DNA of 9,556 nucleotides from Candidatus Saccharimonadota bacterium (GCA_030536095.1 JAUNQQ010000034.1:1-9556); one strand, 5' to 3'; shown: positions 1 through 5,705, counted from the stretch's first letter. Numbers and translations are program-made. Notes: a model not told the origin generated them from the sequence alone.

Positions 1-128
1 AAAAATGCCATAAAAAATACCGCGGAATATGCCCCGGCTTTCTGTAGGATTTCTTCTCGTTTGCTATTATCGCCAATCGTCCCCGCTCTCTCGGTTCTTC
101 TATTTCTCCCCGCGTCTTTCTTTTTCAC
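1..128 (-). CDS. N-terminus of an unidentified protein (cut by window edge)
   Basis: An open frame starts at a GTG (bases 128-126) and runs off the left edge after 42 full codons. The start is chosen because AAGGAGG lies 8 nt upstream (137-143), the strongest Shine-Dalgarno in this part of the window. The visible N-terminus is very basic (KKKDAGRNRRTER), continues with a charged stretch (SKREEILQK), and turns hydrophobic at the very edge (AYSAVFFMAF), which suggests a cytoplasmic positively charged tail leading into a first membrane segment. I do not recognise the family from 42 residues. The gene is the only obvious target of the structured leader and promoter upstream (129-553), so its expression may be controlled by attenuation or RNA structure. 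The long basic tail could equally belong to several kinds of membrane protein, so no function is assigned. Confidence 0.7.
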   Translation of the reverse strand, partial: MKKKDAGRNRRTERAGTIGDNSKREEILQKAGAYSAVFFMAF

Positions 129-343
129 GACCCTTACCTCCTTCTTTTATTTTGGGGAGCCACCGCTGGTGTCATTTGCGGCAGCCCCGAGTTCTTAAGT
201 CTCTTCAAGAGACAGTGCCTTTTATTCTGCGGCACCACGCAGTCCAGAATCCTCTCAAAGGGAGCCAAGAGACGATTCTGATTTTAAGCCAAGGCGCCGA
301 AAAGTTTTATGCTTCCCCAGCGCCACGCGCACAATGTCATCTT
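129..343 (-). promoter_or_regulatory. Highly structured 5' leader of the left-edge gene
   Basis: On the minus strand this 215-nt stretch contains five consecutive local helices. Arms in plus coordinates are 293-297/320-324 (GGCGC/GCGCC), 245-251/274-280 (CAGAATC/GATTCTG, with CTCT/AGAG inside), 227-231/238-242 (CTGCG/CGCAG), 199-204/208-213 (GTCTCT/AGAGAC), and 154-166/178-188 (GGGG plus a seven-pair GC-rich helix). The last ends just before the Shine-Dalgarno. That density of stable hairpins between a terminator and a well-placed ribosome site suggests a cis-regulatory RNA, but I do not recognise a known riboswitch, T-box or ribosomal-protein leader. A short frame, interrupted by one TAA at 284-286, also runs through it (see findings). 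Confidence 0.5.
137..143 (-). promoter_or_regulatory. Shine-Dalgarno for the left-edge gene
   Basis: Reads AAGGAGG on the minus strand, 8 nt before the GTG at 128. The stop codon (TAA, 134-136) of a short leader reading frame directly abuts it, so translation of that frame, if it occurs, would be coupled to this start. Confidence 0.75.
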
Positions 344-372
344 AAAACAAAAACGACACCGCATTTGGTGTC
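344..372 (-). terminator. Intrinsic terminator after the rod-like RNA
   Basis: On the minus strand GACACC (372-367) and GGTGTC (360-355) form a perfect six-pair stem around a six-base loop, followed at once by GTTTTTGTTTT. Five bases of its 5' arm (GACAC, 372-368) also belong to the closing helix of the upstream RNA, so the two structures compete. On the plus strand the hairpin lacks an equally good T-run. Confidence 0.75.
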
Positions 373-519
373 CTAAACCTTTTACTAAGAGTCTCCGCTA
401 GAATGTAGCATACTTTTAGTTATGCGATGTCGTATACAAAAAGTATAACCCACATTCTAGAAAAACTCTTATTTTTTAAAAAGTACGGAGATAATCTCTC
501 AAGAAAAGATTTAGGACAC
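344..519 (-). ncRNA. Candidate rod-shaped structured RNA (6S-like small RNA or attenuator)
   Basis: The first bases after the promoter, GUGUCCUAAAUCUUUU (519-504), pair with AAAAGGUUUAGGACAC (383-368) over 16 contiguous positions. After one mismatch the helix continues for seven more pairs (502-496 with 385-391). Further in, CUCCG (490-486) pairs with CGGAG (397-393), CUAGAAUGU (460-452) with ACAUUCUAG (406-398), and AUACUUUU (446-439) with AAAAGUAU (417-410). Three G-U pairs (378/509, 385/502, 387/500) work only if the minus strand is the RNA. An alternative helix UAAGAGU/ACUCUUA (471-465 with 392-386) excludes part of the first fold. There is no long reading frame. A single long hairpin with an asymmetric internal bulge, 5' and 3' ends paired, own promoter and own terminator resembles 6S RNA architecture, but I cannot match 6S sequence signatures. 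The alternative is an attenuator leader for the left-edge gene. Confidence 0.7.
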
Positions 520-523
520 TCTC

Positions 524-553
524 ATTATACCAAAAGCAAAATCACCTTGTCAA
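524..553 (-). promoter_or_regulatory. Consensus promoter for the rod-like RNA
   Basis: On the minus strand TTGACA (553-548) and TATAAT (529-524) are both perfect sigma-70-type hexamers, separated by 18 bp. Predicted start is around G519-G517, exactly where the long closing helix of the RNA begins. This is among the strongest promoters in the window. Confidence 0.85.
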
Positions 554-613
554 TACTTTTTCACGAGTTTTAGAAAATCCCGAGCCACCTTCTTCCCTTT
601 TTCCGTTATCTAT

Positions 614-621
614 GCTATAAT
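614..621 (+). promoter_or_regulatory. Extended -10 promoter of tRNA-Arg
   Basis: Reads TGCTATAAT with the TG at 613-614 and TATAAT at 616-621, eight bases before the mature tRNA 5' end. No good -35 hexamer is visible, so the extended -10 probably carries recognition. Confidence 0.65.
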
Positions 622-629
622 TCATCCGT

Positions 630-705
630 GGCCTGGTAGCTCAATGGATAGAGCAATTCCGTCCTAAGGAAGAGGTTGTGAGTTCAACTCTCACCCGGGT
701 CACCA
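630..705 (+). tRNA. tRNA-Arg (anticodon CCU)
   Basis: A complete cloverleaf. The acceptor stem is GGCCTGG (630-636) with CCGGGTC (695-701), including two G-U pairs. The D arm is GCTC/GAGC with an eight-base loop. The anticodon arm is ATTCC/GGAAG around GTCCTAA, with anticodon CCT at 663-665 after T662. The variable loop has five bases. The T arm is GTGAG-TTCAACT-CTCAC (678-694). Discriminator A702 is followed by an encoded CCA (703-705). The outermost anticodon-stem pair is A-G, a mild irregularity, and loop base 32 is G rather than a pyrimidine. The tRNA decodes AGG. No strong terminator follows; CCAAA/TTTGG (703-707/714-718) is only a weak hairpin. Confidence 0.95.
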
Positions 706-741
706 AAATATAATTTGGGTTATTCAAACAAGACGGTCCTA

Positions 742-771
742 TTGACACAACATAGAATATCGTGCTATAAT
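742..771 (+). promoter_or_regulatory. Strong promoter with no obvious gene behind it
   Basis: TTGACA (742-747), 18 bp, then TATAAT (766-771), with TG at 763-764 making an extended -10. Start is predicted near 778. The only gene downstream is on the opposite strand (the NYN gene ending at 833), so the product must be a very short RNA or an antisense transcript. Confidence 0.75.
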
Positions 772-777
772 GTCAAT

Positions 778-831
778 ATATTCCGATGCGGGTAATTTGA
801 ACGGAGAGATACCTAAGAAGAGCCCGTTTTT
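778..831 (+). ncRNA. Possible very short RNA with terminator
   Basis: Behind the promoter at 742-771 lie about 54 nt ending in CCCGTTTTT. AACGG (800-804) can pair with CCGTT (824-828), or GCGGG (788-792) with CCCGT (823-827, first pair G-U). Either gives a modest hairpin directly at a T-run, like an intrinsic terminator. Bases 803-820 (GGAGAGATACCTAAGAAG) resemble the 5' end of a bacterial tRNA-Ser, but no remainder of a tRNA follows. It may be a tiny RNA, a tRNA remnant, or simply the start of an RNA antisense to the NYN gene. Low certainty. Confidence 0.3.
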
Positions 832-832
832 A

Positions 833-1338
833 TTATCTCTTCTTTTTCTTATATTCAATTTTGTTTTTTACACCAGTGTTATTCAAAAAATCTACGTATC
901 TTGGTGTAAATGGACGGTAAAGCGATGAAGTAGAATGCCGATTTGGCGCCAACACTTTTGCGAAACGCCCTTTTTCAATAAGGTATTTAACCATCTTATA
1001 GTAATCTCCATCACCAGAGACAAGAACCACTTTATCAAACTGCTCTTTATCAACAATCTTCGACATAATAGTAAATACGATATCCGTATCAACATTACCT
1101 TTCTTTTTGCCAATCATGTTCTGACTATGTTCACGAAATACGAGAATGAATCCGGAAGTTTGGATTTTTCATATAAATCTTGATTATCTTCGTCTACTGC
1201 TCCAAGAAAGTAGTAGGCTTTTTCAACATCATAACGTTCTTTAAGATATACTCTAAAGCGCGCCAAATCAACTGTCCACGAATTAGCCTTTGTGTTCATG
1301 TAAAGATTTTGTCCATCAACGAACGCTTGATTACTCAT
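833..1338 (-). pseudogene. NYN/LabA-like (DUF88) nuclease-fold protein, interrupted by one frameshift
   Basis: Two overlapping minus-strand frames together make one NYN-domain protein of about 169 residues, the normal size for a stand-alone member. The first frame (1338-1114) carries the N-terminal strand with FVDGQN (Asp8) and ends RFRVYLKERYDVEKAYYFLG...QDLYEK. The second carries GFILVFREH, KGNVDTD, VLVSGDGDY and VKYLIEKG, with the family's later conserved acidic residues. NYN proteins are PIN-like, metal-dependent ribonucleases. The break lies in or next to a run of five A (1165-1169). Adding one base there gives YEK-(x)-QTSGFILVF and restores the whole protein, so a single base seems to be lost. 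It may be a real mutation or a homopolymer error; the run is short for transcriptional slippage and does not make a classical -1 slippery heptamer. All expected acidic motifs survive. The start is supported by an extended -10 box 7 nt upstream, predicting a leaderless mRNA. Confidence 0.85.
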
Positions 1339-1345
1339 ATTTTAT

Positions 1346-1354
1346 ATTATACCA
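1346..1354 (-). promoter_or_regulatory. Extended -10 promoter of the NYN gene
   Basis: Reads TGGTATAAT on the minus strand, with the last T seven bases before the ATG at 1338. Transcription should start at 1339 or at the ATG itself, giving a leaderless message. No ribosome-binding sequence is present between the box and the ATG. Confidence 0.75.
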
Positions 1355-1407
1355 TTTTTTTCTTAATCTTTAGATCGCAATTATTAACTTATCTATTTGT
1401 CATTATA

Positions 1408-1425
1408 AATTCTCAAGAGAATTTT
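1408..1425. repeat. 18-bp perfect inverted repeat
   Basis: AAATTCTC and GAGAATTT around a two-base centre. As minus-strand RNA it closes with a CUUG-type tetraloop. It lies in the gap between the surface-protein gene and the NYN promoter, so it could be a 3' hairpin of the former, an operator for the latter, or neither. Confidence 0.5.
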
Positions 1426-1444
1426 CACACCGACGATATAATCT

Positions 1445-1506
1445 ATCCGTCGTCCGGATCACTAATATTCTACTCATTCGGCGAGCGCCCCCGGAACTCA
1501 CTCGCC
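1445..1506 (-). other. Two hairpins in the 3' untranslated region of the surface-protein gene
   Basis: ATCCG/CGGAT (1445-1449/1455-1459) and GGCGAG/CTCGCC (1480-1485/1501-1506) can form stems in the minus-strand transcript just after the surface-protein stop codon. Neither is followed by a T-run, so they are not convincing intrinsic terminators. They may protect the mRNA 3' end. Confidence 0.35.
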
Positions 1507-1519
1507 AAACCAACCGAAC

Positions 1520-4500
1520 TTACCCCCTTCTCTTACGCATAAACCACAGCGTCACCATCGAAACACCCAATGCCGCCAACGTTACGCTACTGCCCATTCC
1601 TCCTGTCGCAATTCCCGTAAATATCCCAGAATCTGGCACACTAACATCATCCTCATCCGCTTTGCTACCGCCATCTGCGCTGCGCCCACCAACTCTATTA
1701 ATATAATCCTTAAACCAAGCCGGCAAAAGTTCCATCCGCCGGAACTTTTCCGTTGGCAAATCACCATTGGCCGCCTCATCAGCCTTCACCACCTTCACCG
1801 CAAGATGCTCATAAGTCGCGCTCAACATAATATCTGAATTTTCCAAAACATCACTAATCTCGTCGCCCGGAGCCAAATCATTAAACGGAACTTCCTTATA
1901 CACCGTTTTATCAACCGTATTATAATATACTAACTTTCCGCTCTTATGCCCAGGCCCCAGCGATCTAGCCGTTACCGTATAAGCATCATGATTACCACGG
2001 TTATGAAAATCATAGTCTAAATCAATAATCTGAACCGATCCCTCATTTGCCTCAACCAAATGCTCCGACTGCACACCAATATCAGCGTAATCATCATCGC
2101 GACTCGTCGCACCAAGTACATAAGCTCGTGGATTATTATAATCAGCCTCCGGCAGTTCCACCTCCAGCGAATACAATTCGCCCGGGCTCAGCGCTGGAAT
2201 TTCGTAATCTCCCAACTTCACATACTTATCGCTACCCTCACCCTTATTCTTTAGATATAGCGAGAATTTTTCAACATGAAACAGACCCGAATTTTTCAAC
2301 AACACATCCACTTTCGCCGTATTAGTATCAGCCCCCAAATCTCTCAGATTAGTAATATCAGCCGCCAAAATCGAAACATGATTAGTCGCCGCTCCCGACA
2401 TTGCATACATATCAGCCTGCCCTTCCACCCATTCCGAATCAACATTCTGATAATTTTGCGCCGTATAAATCATAAACGGAATCGCATTGTCGCCAATAAA
2501 AGCATTATCGCCATTGGGCAGCCCAGCATAATAAGTTACATTAGAATTTTCATCCACATTCGTAACCACTAGCGGCTCATAGCTACACACGCCATTAGCC
2601 TTCACGTAGCCAACAATATTCTGGCGCGAATTCACATTGGAAAGATAAGAAACCATAACCGTTTCACCAAGGTCTCCAATAATCTTAAACGGCGCATTCG
2701 GGAGCGAATTTTCATCATCCCCAAACTCAAGATTTTTCTGCCCACCGCTTATCGAGCTATACAACTTACCATCTTGCATAAACGCTAATACTGGCTCATT
2801 ATTTTTATTTACAAACTGCGCACCCCAAGCACCCTCAAAAGCAGCCAATGTATGACCTTCGGCGTCAATCACATAAGTAATAATTACATCTGCAAAATCG
2901 TTCCAAAGAGTATATGCCGCGCTTGGCTTACCATCGTAGATTCCCACATCGAAAGAGGCAATCGTTCCCCACAGATTCTTGATTACATTTCCCTTCCATT
3001 CTTCGCCTTCTTTCCGGAAAATCATAATATTACGATCACCATCAATCAGCCCTTCCGGATCATAGTCTGCATTAGTATAGGCAAAAACGAATGGTTCAAG
3101 ATCGCCTTCGTTCCCACCCGTAGTTACACCAACTCCTCCATAAATATACACCGAATCCTCCGTAACATATTCTTGATTTTCAAAGCCATCAGCATCCGGG
3201 TCAAATTTCGCAATCATAATCTCACCGCTCTTTGCCACATCGCTCAAAGTAGCACCATTACCGCCATCATTCTTCAACCGCCTCCAAACCAGGAACGATT
3301 GATCCGGATAAAACCCTCGCGTAAACTTAGCATCAAAATCCTGTCCATCGCTTCCCGCCACCGCCTGCGGTTCACTCATCTCCCGCGCAGCTCCGTCATA
3401 AATCGAATAATTTAGTTCCCCATTATTATTCGCAAAAACCGTAACCACATTCAATTCCTTATTGGGATGCTTAATAATTTGCGTACCACTATTAGCATAA
3501 ACATTTTCCGCAATCCGATGTGCATAATTATAATCATTCCCAATTTGCGTCTGCGGCGCATCCGAAAGAACATACGAATTAATGTCCCCATTAACCCCAC
3601 CATCAATAATCGCAGAATCAGTCTCCTTCGTTGGCTTATCAAGATTCTCCAAATCCCAACTCGTCTCGCCTTCCGGTGTTTTTATCTCGCCAGCCGGCTT
3701 ATTACCATAATCACTAGCCGCCAGCTCATCCCGTTTCTGAAGCATTATCTCTTTCAAATTCAAATCAGTCGTATATGTTACTATACCATTTTCCTCGGTC
3801 TTATTATCAATAAATTCGTGCGACCCGCTCACAAAGGTAAACGTCATCACTGTCCGCCCTAGCACCTTCGCCTTCAGCCCCATCTCACCAGAAACATTCA
3901 GGCTATAAAAATCGAATTTTGGCATCATATGCGCCTTCGCCCCAATTTTAGCCGCACCATAAATTCCCACCGACGCCAACCAACCAGAACCAATCCCACC
4001 GTAAAGCTCAAGTCCGGCCGACGCACCAAGATCAAAAGTCCCCACAAAACGATCTTCATCCTCAGGCGAAAGCGTAAAGACAAATTCACCATCAACCCCA
4101 ATCGTCGCCGTCACCGAATAAGTAAAAATCGCATACTGACCAATCACATTATACCCAGAACCAACATAAAACTGTAAAGTACCAGTCATACTCTCGGGAT
4201 TATTATCATAAGAAGTCGCATAACCAGCAACACTCCAGACTAGCCCCAAGCCCCCCTTATCTTGCTCGTGCTTTTTGCTCTCTTTCCATTTTTGGTACAT
4301 ATCAGATTTAGAAATTCGCTCGTCCAATTTATTATTAGACGCATCGTTCCAGAATTTCTCATCAGTAGAGTTAGTCCCCATCCCAATTACCGAACGACCA
4401 TCTGGATAATGCTCATACTTAATTGGTATAGGTATAGGATTAAAAGAAAAATTCATACCCGTAGAAATCGACCCCATGTCAATCTTAATTTCCTTATCCG

Positions 4501-4957
4501 GGCCCATCGACAATGGTATTTCATAATCTTCCTTCGTGGCATTTTGCTTAATAATCAGCCCCAGCATAGTCTGGCGCACAACATTGTCATCCCAGTCATA
4601 AAGCACAATCTCAAGGCCAGATTTAGCTATCAGCTTCGTAGCATTAAAACTACATTGCCGGGTACCAGTCTGACAAATATTTTTAGCTTCACCATCCTCC
4701 GTAACATCTCGCAATAAAATCGTTTTTACCGAATGATCTACATCAAAATCAAGCACTAAATCCTTCTGATCATCAATCGAAATCACATAAGCATTATTAT
4801 AAATATCAACTACATCCTGATCATAAGTTAGCGTCACCGCATGTAGCACATCTCCACCCACAGAATCTTCCGCAAAAGTATTTTGTCCTACGAAAAACGC
4901 CATCAACACTAAAGCTAATAACATTATTCTCATCCCCCACCGTTTAATAATACCCAT
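1520..4957 (-). CDS. Large secreted, C-terminally anchored surface protein (1145 aa)
   Basis: I do not recognise a named family. The N-terminus (MGIIKRWGMRIMLLALVLM...NTFAED) is a signal peptide with likely cleavage near residue 29. Two cysteines near residues 95 and 102 could form a disulfide. Residues about 305-378 are Gly-rich with alternating hydrophobic residues (GTFDLGASAGLELYGGIG), suggesting beta structure. The middle third is strand-rich with propeller-like phrases (SFDVGIYDGKPSAAYTL, NNEPVLAFMQDGKLYSS). Around residues 870-1060 two stretches (VDVLLKNSGLFHVEKFSLYL, PALSPGELYSLEVELP) look like CARDB/Ig-type beta sandwiches. The C-terminus is VPDSG (1107-1111), a Gly-rich hydrophobic segment and RKRRG, the layout of a sortase-type sorting signal. 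The ATG at 4957 is preferred over an in-frame TTG at 4969 because GGGAG (4963-4967) sits 5 nt before it. A role in adhesion or host contact is inference only. Confidence 0.85.
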   Translation of the reverse strand: MGIIKRWGMRIMLLALVLMAFFVGQNTFAEDSVGGDVLHAVTLTYDQDVVDIYNNAYVISIDDQKDLVLDFDVDHSVKTILLRDVTEDGEAKNICQTGTRQCSFNATKLIAKSGLEIVLYDWDDNVVRQTMLGLIIKQNATKEDYEIPLSMGPDKEIKIDMGSISTGMNFSFNPIPIPIKYEHYPDGRSVIGMGTNSTDEKFWNDASNNKLDERISKSDMYQKWKESKKHEQDKGGLGLVWSVAGYATSYDNNPESMTGTLQFYVGSGYNVIGQYAIFTYSVTATIGVDGEFVFTLSPEDEDRFVGTFDLGASAGLELYGGIGSGWLASVGIYGAAKIGAKAHMMPKFDFYSLNVSGEMGLKAKVLGRTVMTFTFVSGSHEFIDNKTEENGIVTYTTDLNLKEIMLQKRDELAASDYGNKPAGEIKTPEGETSWDLENLDKPTKETDSAIIDGGVNGDINSYVLSDAPQTQIGNDYNYAHRIAENVYANSGTQIIKHPNKELNVVTVFANNNGELNYSIYDGAAREMSEPQAVAGSDGQDFDAKFTRGFYPDQSFLVWRRLKNDGGNGATLSDVAKSGEIMIAKFDPDADGFENQEYVTEDSVYIYGGVGVTTGGNEGDLEPFVFAYTNADYDPEGLIDGDRNIMIFRKEGEEWKGNVIKNLWGTIASFDVGIYDGKPSAAYTLWNDFADVIITYVIDAEGHTLAAFEGAWGAQFVNKNNEPVLAFMQDGKLYSSISGGQKNLEFGDDENSLPNAPFKIIGDLGETVMVSYLSNVNSRQNIVGYVKANGVCSYEPLVVTNVDENSNVTYYAGLPNGDNAFIGDNAIPFMIYTAQNYQNVDSEWVEGQADMYAMSGAATNHVSILAADITNLRDLGADTNTAKVDVLLKNSGLFHVEKFSLYLKNKGEGSDKYVKLGDYEIPALSPGELYSLEVELPEADYNNPRAYVLGATSRDDDYADIGVQSEHLVEANEGSVQIIDLDYDFHNRGNHDAYTVTARSLGPGHKSGKLVYYNTVDKTVYKEVPFNDLAPGDEISDVLENSDIMLSATYEHLAVKVVKADEAANGDLPTEKFRRMELLPAWFKDYINRVGGRSADGGSKADEDDVSVPDSGIFTGIATGGMGSSVTLAALGVSMVTLWFMRKRRG

Positions 4958-4962
4958 TATAT

Positions 4963-4967
4963 CTCCC
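4963..4967 (-). promoter_or_regulatory. Shine-Dalgarno deciding the surface-protein start
   Basis: GGGAG on the minus strand, 5 nt before the ATG at 4957. It overlaps the alternative TTG start at 4969, which therefore is unlikely to be used. Confidence 0.6.
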
Positions 4968-4998
4968 AATTAAATTATATATGACCTATTTAATACCA

Positions 4999-5007
4999 AT
5001 TATACCA
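4999..5007 (-). promoter_or_regulatory. Extended -10 promoter of the surface-protein gene
   Basis: TGGTATAAT on the minus strand, start predicted near 4992, giving a leader of about 35 nt that carries the Shine-Dalgarno. It is arranged back to back with the promoter of the PH-domain gene, so the two genes are transcribed divergently from a 117-bp gap. Confidence 0.65.
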
Positions 5008-5058
5008 TAACCCAACCAATAATTATTTATTTTTTGTAAAAATTACACTATCATCCTG

Positions 5059-5067
5059 TGCTATAAT
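5059..5067 (+). promoter_or_regulatory. Extended -10 promoter of the PH-domain gene
   Basis: TGCTATAAT ending seven bases before the ATG at 5075. Start is predicted at 5074-5075, hence a leaderless mRNA; no Shine-Dalgarno is present. Confidence 0.75.
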
Positions 5068-5074
5068 ATACTAT

Positions 5075-5575
5075 ATGTCAACTCTAGCCTTTGACGACCA
5101 GCGCCCCGACGAAAAAGTTAAATTCATCTTCCGCCGCCACCCCCTAACCCTAAAACGCGGCATTCTCCTCTCCTGCTCTTCCCTCCTCCTCGGCCTTATT
5201 CCTCTTTTTGTCTGGCCAGACAATTCCGCCATCTTCTGGTTTTTTCTCGCCTGCCTCCTCGTCGCCCTGCTCATTTTTGGCTATTTTTATCTTCTCTGGT
5301 ATTTCTCTGTTTATATCGTCACCGACCAGCGCATCCGCCAAGTCTCCCAAAGTTCCCTTTTTAAAAAATCCGTCGTCGATCTCAGCCTCGCCAAAATCGA
5401 ATCCACTTCGGTCCACATCCCCGGCTTCCGCGCCACTCTCCTAAATTACGGCACCATTCTCGTCCAAACCACCGCCGGCACTCTCACCATTTCTAAAGTA
5501 AAAAATCCCAAAAAAATCCACGCCAAACTTGAAAACGTCCTAAAATCTCTCGAAGATGTCCCGCATTCTTCTTAA
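5075..5575 (+). CDS. Membrane protein with bacterial PH domain (YdbS/DUF304-like)
   Basis: 166 residues. A short cytoplasmic N-terminus with the phrase DEKVKFIFRRHPLTL leads into two membrane helices, about residues 28-47 and 51-75, joined by a short WPDNS turn. The C-terminal half (about 78-160) matches a bacterial PH domain: FSVYIVTDQRIRQVSQSSLFKKSVVDLSLAKIES, then GFRATLLNYGTILVQTTAGTLTISKVKNPKKIHAKL. The family is membrane-bound with the PH fold facing the cytoplasm, and its ligand and job are generally unknown. The predicted message is leaderless. Codons are strongly C-ending, like the foldase gene downstream and unlike the LemA operon. The gene is probably terminated at the hairpin at 5671-5696. 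Confidence 0.9.
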   Translation: MSTLAFDDQRPDEKVKFIFRRHPLTLKRGILLSCSSLLLGLIPLFVWPDNSAIFWFFLACLLVALLIFGYFYLLWYFSVYIVTDQRIRQVSQSSLFKKSVVDLSLAKIESTSVHIPGFRATLLNYGTILVQTTAGTLTISKVKNPKKIHAKLENVLKSLEDVPHSS

Positions 5576-5589
5576 ATATAATTTCGCTC

Positions 5590-5618
5590 TTGCTTTTTTA
5601 TAAAAAATCATCTATAAT
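5590..5618 (+). promoter_or_regulatory. Plus-strand promoter inside the 5576-5995 gap
   Basis: TTGCTT (5590-5595), 17 bp, TATAAT (5613-5618). Start is predicted near 5625. It would produce a short RNA ending at the terminator at 5671-5704. Supported only by the hexamers and spacing. Confidence 0.5.
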
Positions 5619-5658
5619 AACAGCAAGTGCGCGTAACTAGAATTACGCACTTGCTGTT
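5619..5658. repeat. Long inverted repeat, 13-bp perfect arms
   Basis: AACAGCAAGTGCG (5619-5631) and CGCACTTGCTGTT (5646-5658), with TAA/TTA extending the stem inward across a two-base bulge. Read from the minus strand it is followed by an A/T stretch containing a run of T (5601-5606), so it can serve as the terminator of the small-ORF transcript. Read from the plus strand most of it forms a hairpin at the 5' end of the predicted short RNA. Confidence 0.8.
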
Positions 5659-5705
5659 GGTAGCAGCCTAAAGCCTAATGCTTAAGCCTTAGGCTTCTTT
5701 TGTTT
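5625..5705 (+). ncRNA. Predicted ~80-nt RNA antisense to the small ORF transcript
   Basis: Bounded by the promoter at 5590-5618 and the terminator at 5671-5704. The RNA would consist of a 5' hairpin (AAGUGCG/CGCACUU) and the terminator hairpin with a short linker. It overlaps the last eight codons and the 3' untranslated part of the opposing small ORF, the arrangement of an antitoxin RNA in type I systems. The alternative is that no such RNA exists and the two hairpins are simply the convergent terminators of the PH gene and the small ORF. Confidence 0.4.
5671..5704 (+). terminator. Intrinsic terminator (plus strand)
   Basis: AAGCCTAA (5671-5678) and TTAGGCTT (5689-5696) form an eight-pair stem around ten bases, followed by CTTTTGTTT. 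It serves the PH gene and the predicted short RNA. Its distal half overlaps the 3' end of the small ORF on the other strand. Confidence 0.7.

Noticed and set aside
224..243. T-box-like GTGGTGCCGC in the left leader
   Set aside because: It resembles the T-box core but has G where the conserved A is expected, sits in a simple hairpin, and no stem I features or downstream terminator/antiterminator pair can be seen.
284..340. tmRNA-like short frame ending in ALA-stop
   Set aside because: No TTCGA-type T arm, no acceptor-like 5' and 3' ends and no CCA end in this region, so a tmRNA is not supported.
29..376. Plus-strand 115-codon open frame
   Set aside because: No Shine-Dalgarno or promoter, low-complexity Ser/Pro/Arg/Leu-rich product, and it covers the antisense of a minus-strand gene start and several stable hairpins.
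465..477. Plus-strand terminator formed by TAAGAGT/ACTCTTA followed by six T
   Set aside because: The T-run is real, but there is no plus-strand promoter or gene upstream, and G-U pairing shows the minus strand is the folded RNA.
703..720. Possible terminator after tRNA-Arg
   Set aside because: The stem CCAAA/TTTGG is only five mostly A-T pairs, overlaps the CCA end and lacks a T-run.
935..1183. Plus-strand open frame across the NYN gene
   Set aside because: Shadow of the opposite strand; the minus strand shows clear NYN family motifs, the plus product shows nothing recognisable.
2852..3415. 187-codon plus-strand frame inside the surface-protein gene
   Set aside because: Antisense shadow of a long, uninterrupted minus-strand coding frame; no ribosome site or promoter of its own.
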